From assembly GCA_043742705.1 (NCBI GenBank), contig JAYTXY010000181.1:1-5890 (forward strand): 5,890 nt of DNA, written 5' to 3'. The translations under genes and the position numbers were made by a program. The stretch comes from JAPLDA01 sp043742705 (GTDB taxonomy: Bacteria > Bacteroidota > Bacteroidia > AKYH767-A > 2013-40CM-41-45). Of this stretch, positions 5,571 to 5,890 are shown piece after piece. Under the pieces are notes generated by a model. It did no database searches, had not been told where the DNA came from, and was given only the letters and a program-made list of their open reading frames with translations. Within the stretch, counting starts at the first letter, position 1. The number at the start of each line of letters is the position of its first letter.

Positions 5571-5890
5571 ATGAGAATCGCGAAGCAATTCAGTAAACAT
5601 GTATTTTGTCTGGAAGGAGACTGGGAACAAGACCTGCGTGACAAATCAAGCATTTCAGCATCACTTGATTTTTTGCATTCCAATTGCGGAATCAAGTACA
5701 TTCATAAAAACTGTGGGACAAAAGAAAACCTGAAATATTATCTTTCACTTTGGAAACAGAAGCGTTATAAAGATTACTCCATCTGCTATTTAGCATTTCA
5801 CGGCAAGCCTGAAAAAATCCAGGTGGGCGATGAATACGTAAACCTTGACGAACTTGCAGAGATGCTGAACGGATCATGCGTGAACAAGAT
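5571..5890 (+). CDS. DUF6642-like protein of unknown function, N-terminal part (runs off the window)
   Basis: There are 106 codons open to the window edge. The ATG is set by the Shine-Dalgarno sequence and by an in-frame TAA at 5553-5555. The protein starts without a signal peptide or membrane segment. Visible blocks are HVFCLEGDWEQDLRDKSSI (10-28), YIHKNCGT (43-50), YSICYLAFHGKPEKIQVG (69-86) and VNLDELAEMLNGSC (90-103). From memory this order of blocks, especially FCLEG, the CGT block and YLAFHG, matches the uncharacterised DUF6642 family, whose members are about 160-180 residues long. The buried beta-strand ending in His77-Gly78 recalls the histidine motif of caspase/CHAT-like folds. The corresponding cysteine, if any, would lie just beyond the window. 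That catalytic idea is inference only. No function can be assigned from its neighbours. The gene is separated from the hydratase by 149 bases containing repeat copy 2 and an AT-rich stretch with no clear promoter. Confidence 0.7.
   Translation, partial: MRIAKQFSKHVFCLEGDWEQDLRDKSSISASLDFLHSNCGIKYIHKNCGTKENLKYYLSLWKQKRYKDYSICYLAFHGKPEKIQVGDEYVNLDELAEMLNGSCVNK

Overview
The window looks like chromosomal DNA of a member of the Bacteroidota. The DNA is AT-rich, most starts have an A/T-rich leader with no Shine-Dalgarno sequence, two boxes match the Bacteroidota -7 consensus TAnnTTTG, and the proteins are of Bacteroidota type. All recognisable genes are on the + strand.

Layout. Positions 1-120 hold the last 39 codons of a transposase, probably of the IS5 / DDE_Tnp_4 type, followed by a likely insertion-sequence end near 121-136. 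Immediately after it, from a GTG at 159, lies a 1226-residue sensor histidine kinase. It has about twelve membrane segments, three extracytoplasmic regions, a HAMP domain and an NtrY-like kinase core. Next is a 335-base gap (3840-4174) with a good promoter candidate and a leader containing a perfect 13-bp inverted repeat. It leads into a stand-alone B12-binding subunit of the methylmalonyl-CoA mutase type (4175-4582) and an enoyl-CoA hydratase (4645-5421). The last gene starts at 5571 behind an unusually strong ribosome binding site and runs off the window. It resembles the uncharacterised DUF6642 family.

The enoyl-CoA hydratase gene is bracketed by two copies, in opposite orientation, of an intergenic repeat. 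Each copy has a TCCCGA/TCGGGA hairpin at its centre and 7-base AAATCCG-type units beside it.

How the genes may work together. The B12-binding subunit and the enoyl-CoA hydratase both act on acyl-CoA thioesters and may be co-transcribed, which fits short-chain or branched-chain acyl-CoA metabolism. The catalytic mutase subunit is not in the window. The kinase has no response regulator here and no visible functional tie to the metabolic pair. The insertion-sequence end beside the kinase may have replaced its native promoter and start region. No complete new system can be demonstrated. The most unusual items are the structured leader before the B12 gene, the paired hairpin repeats, the insertion-sequence/kinase junction, and the DUF6642-like gene with its non-typical ribosome binding site.
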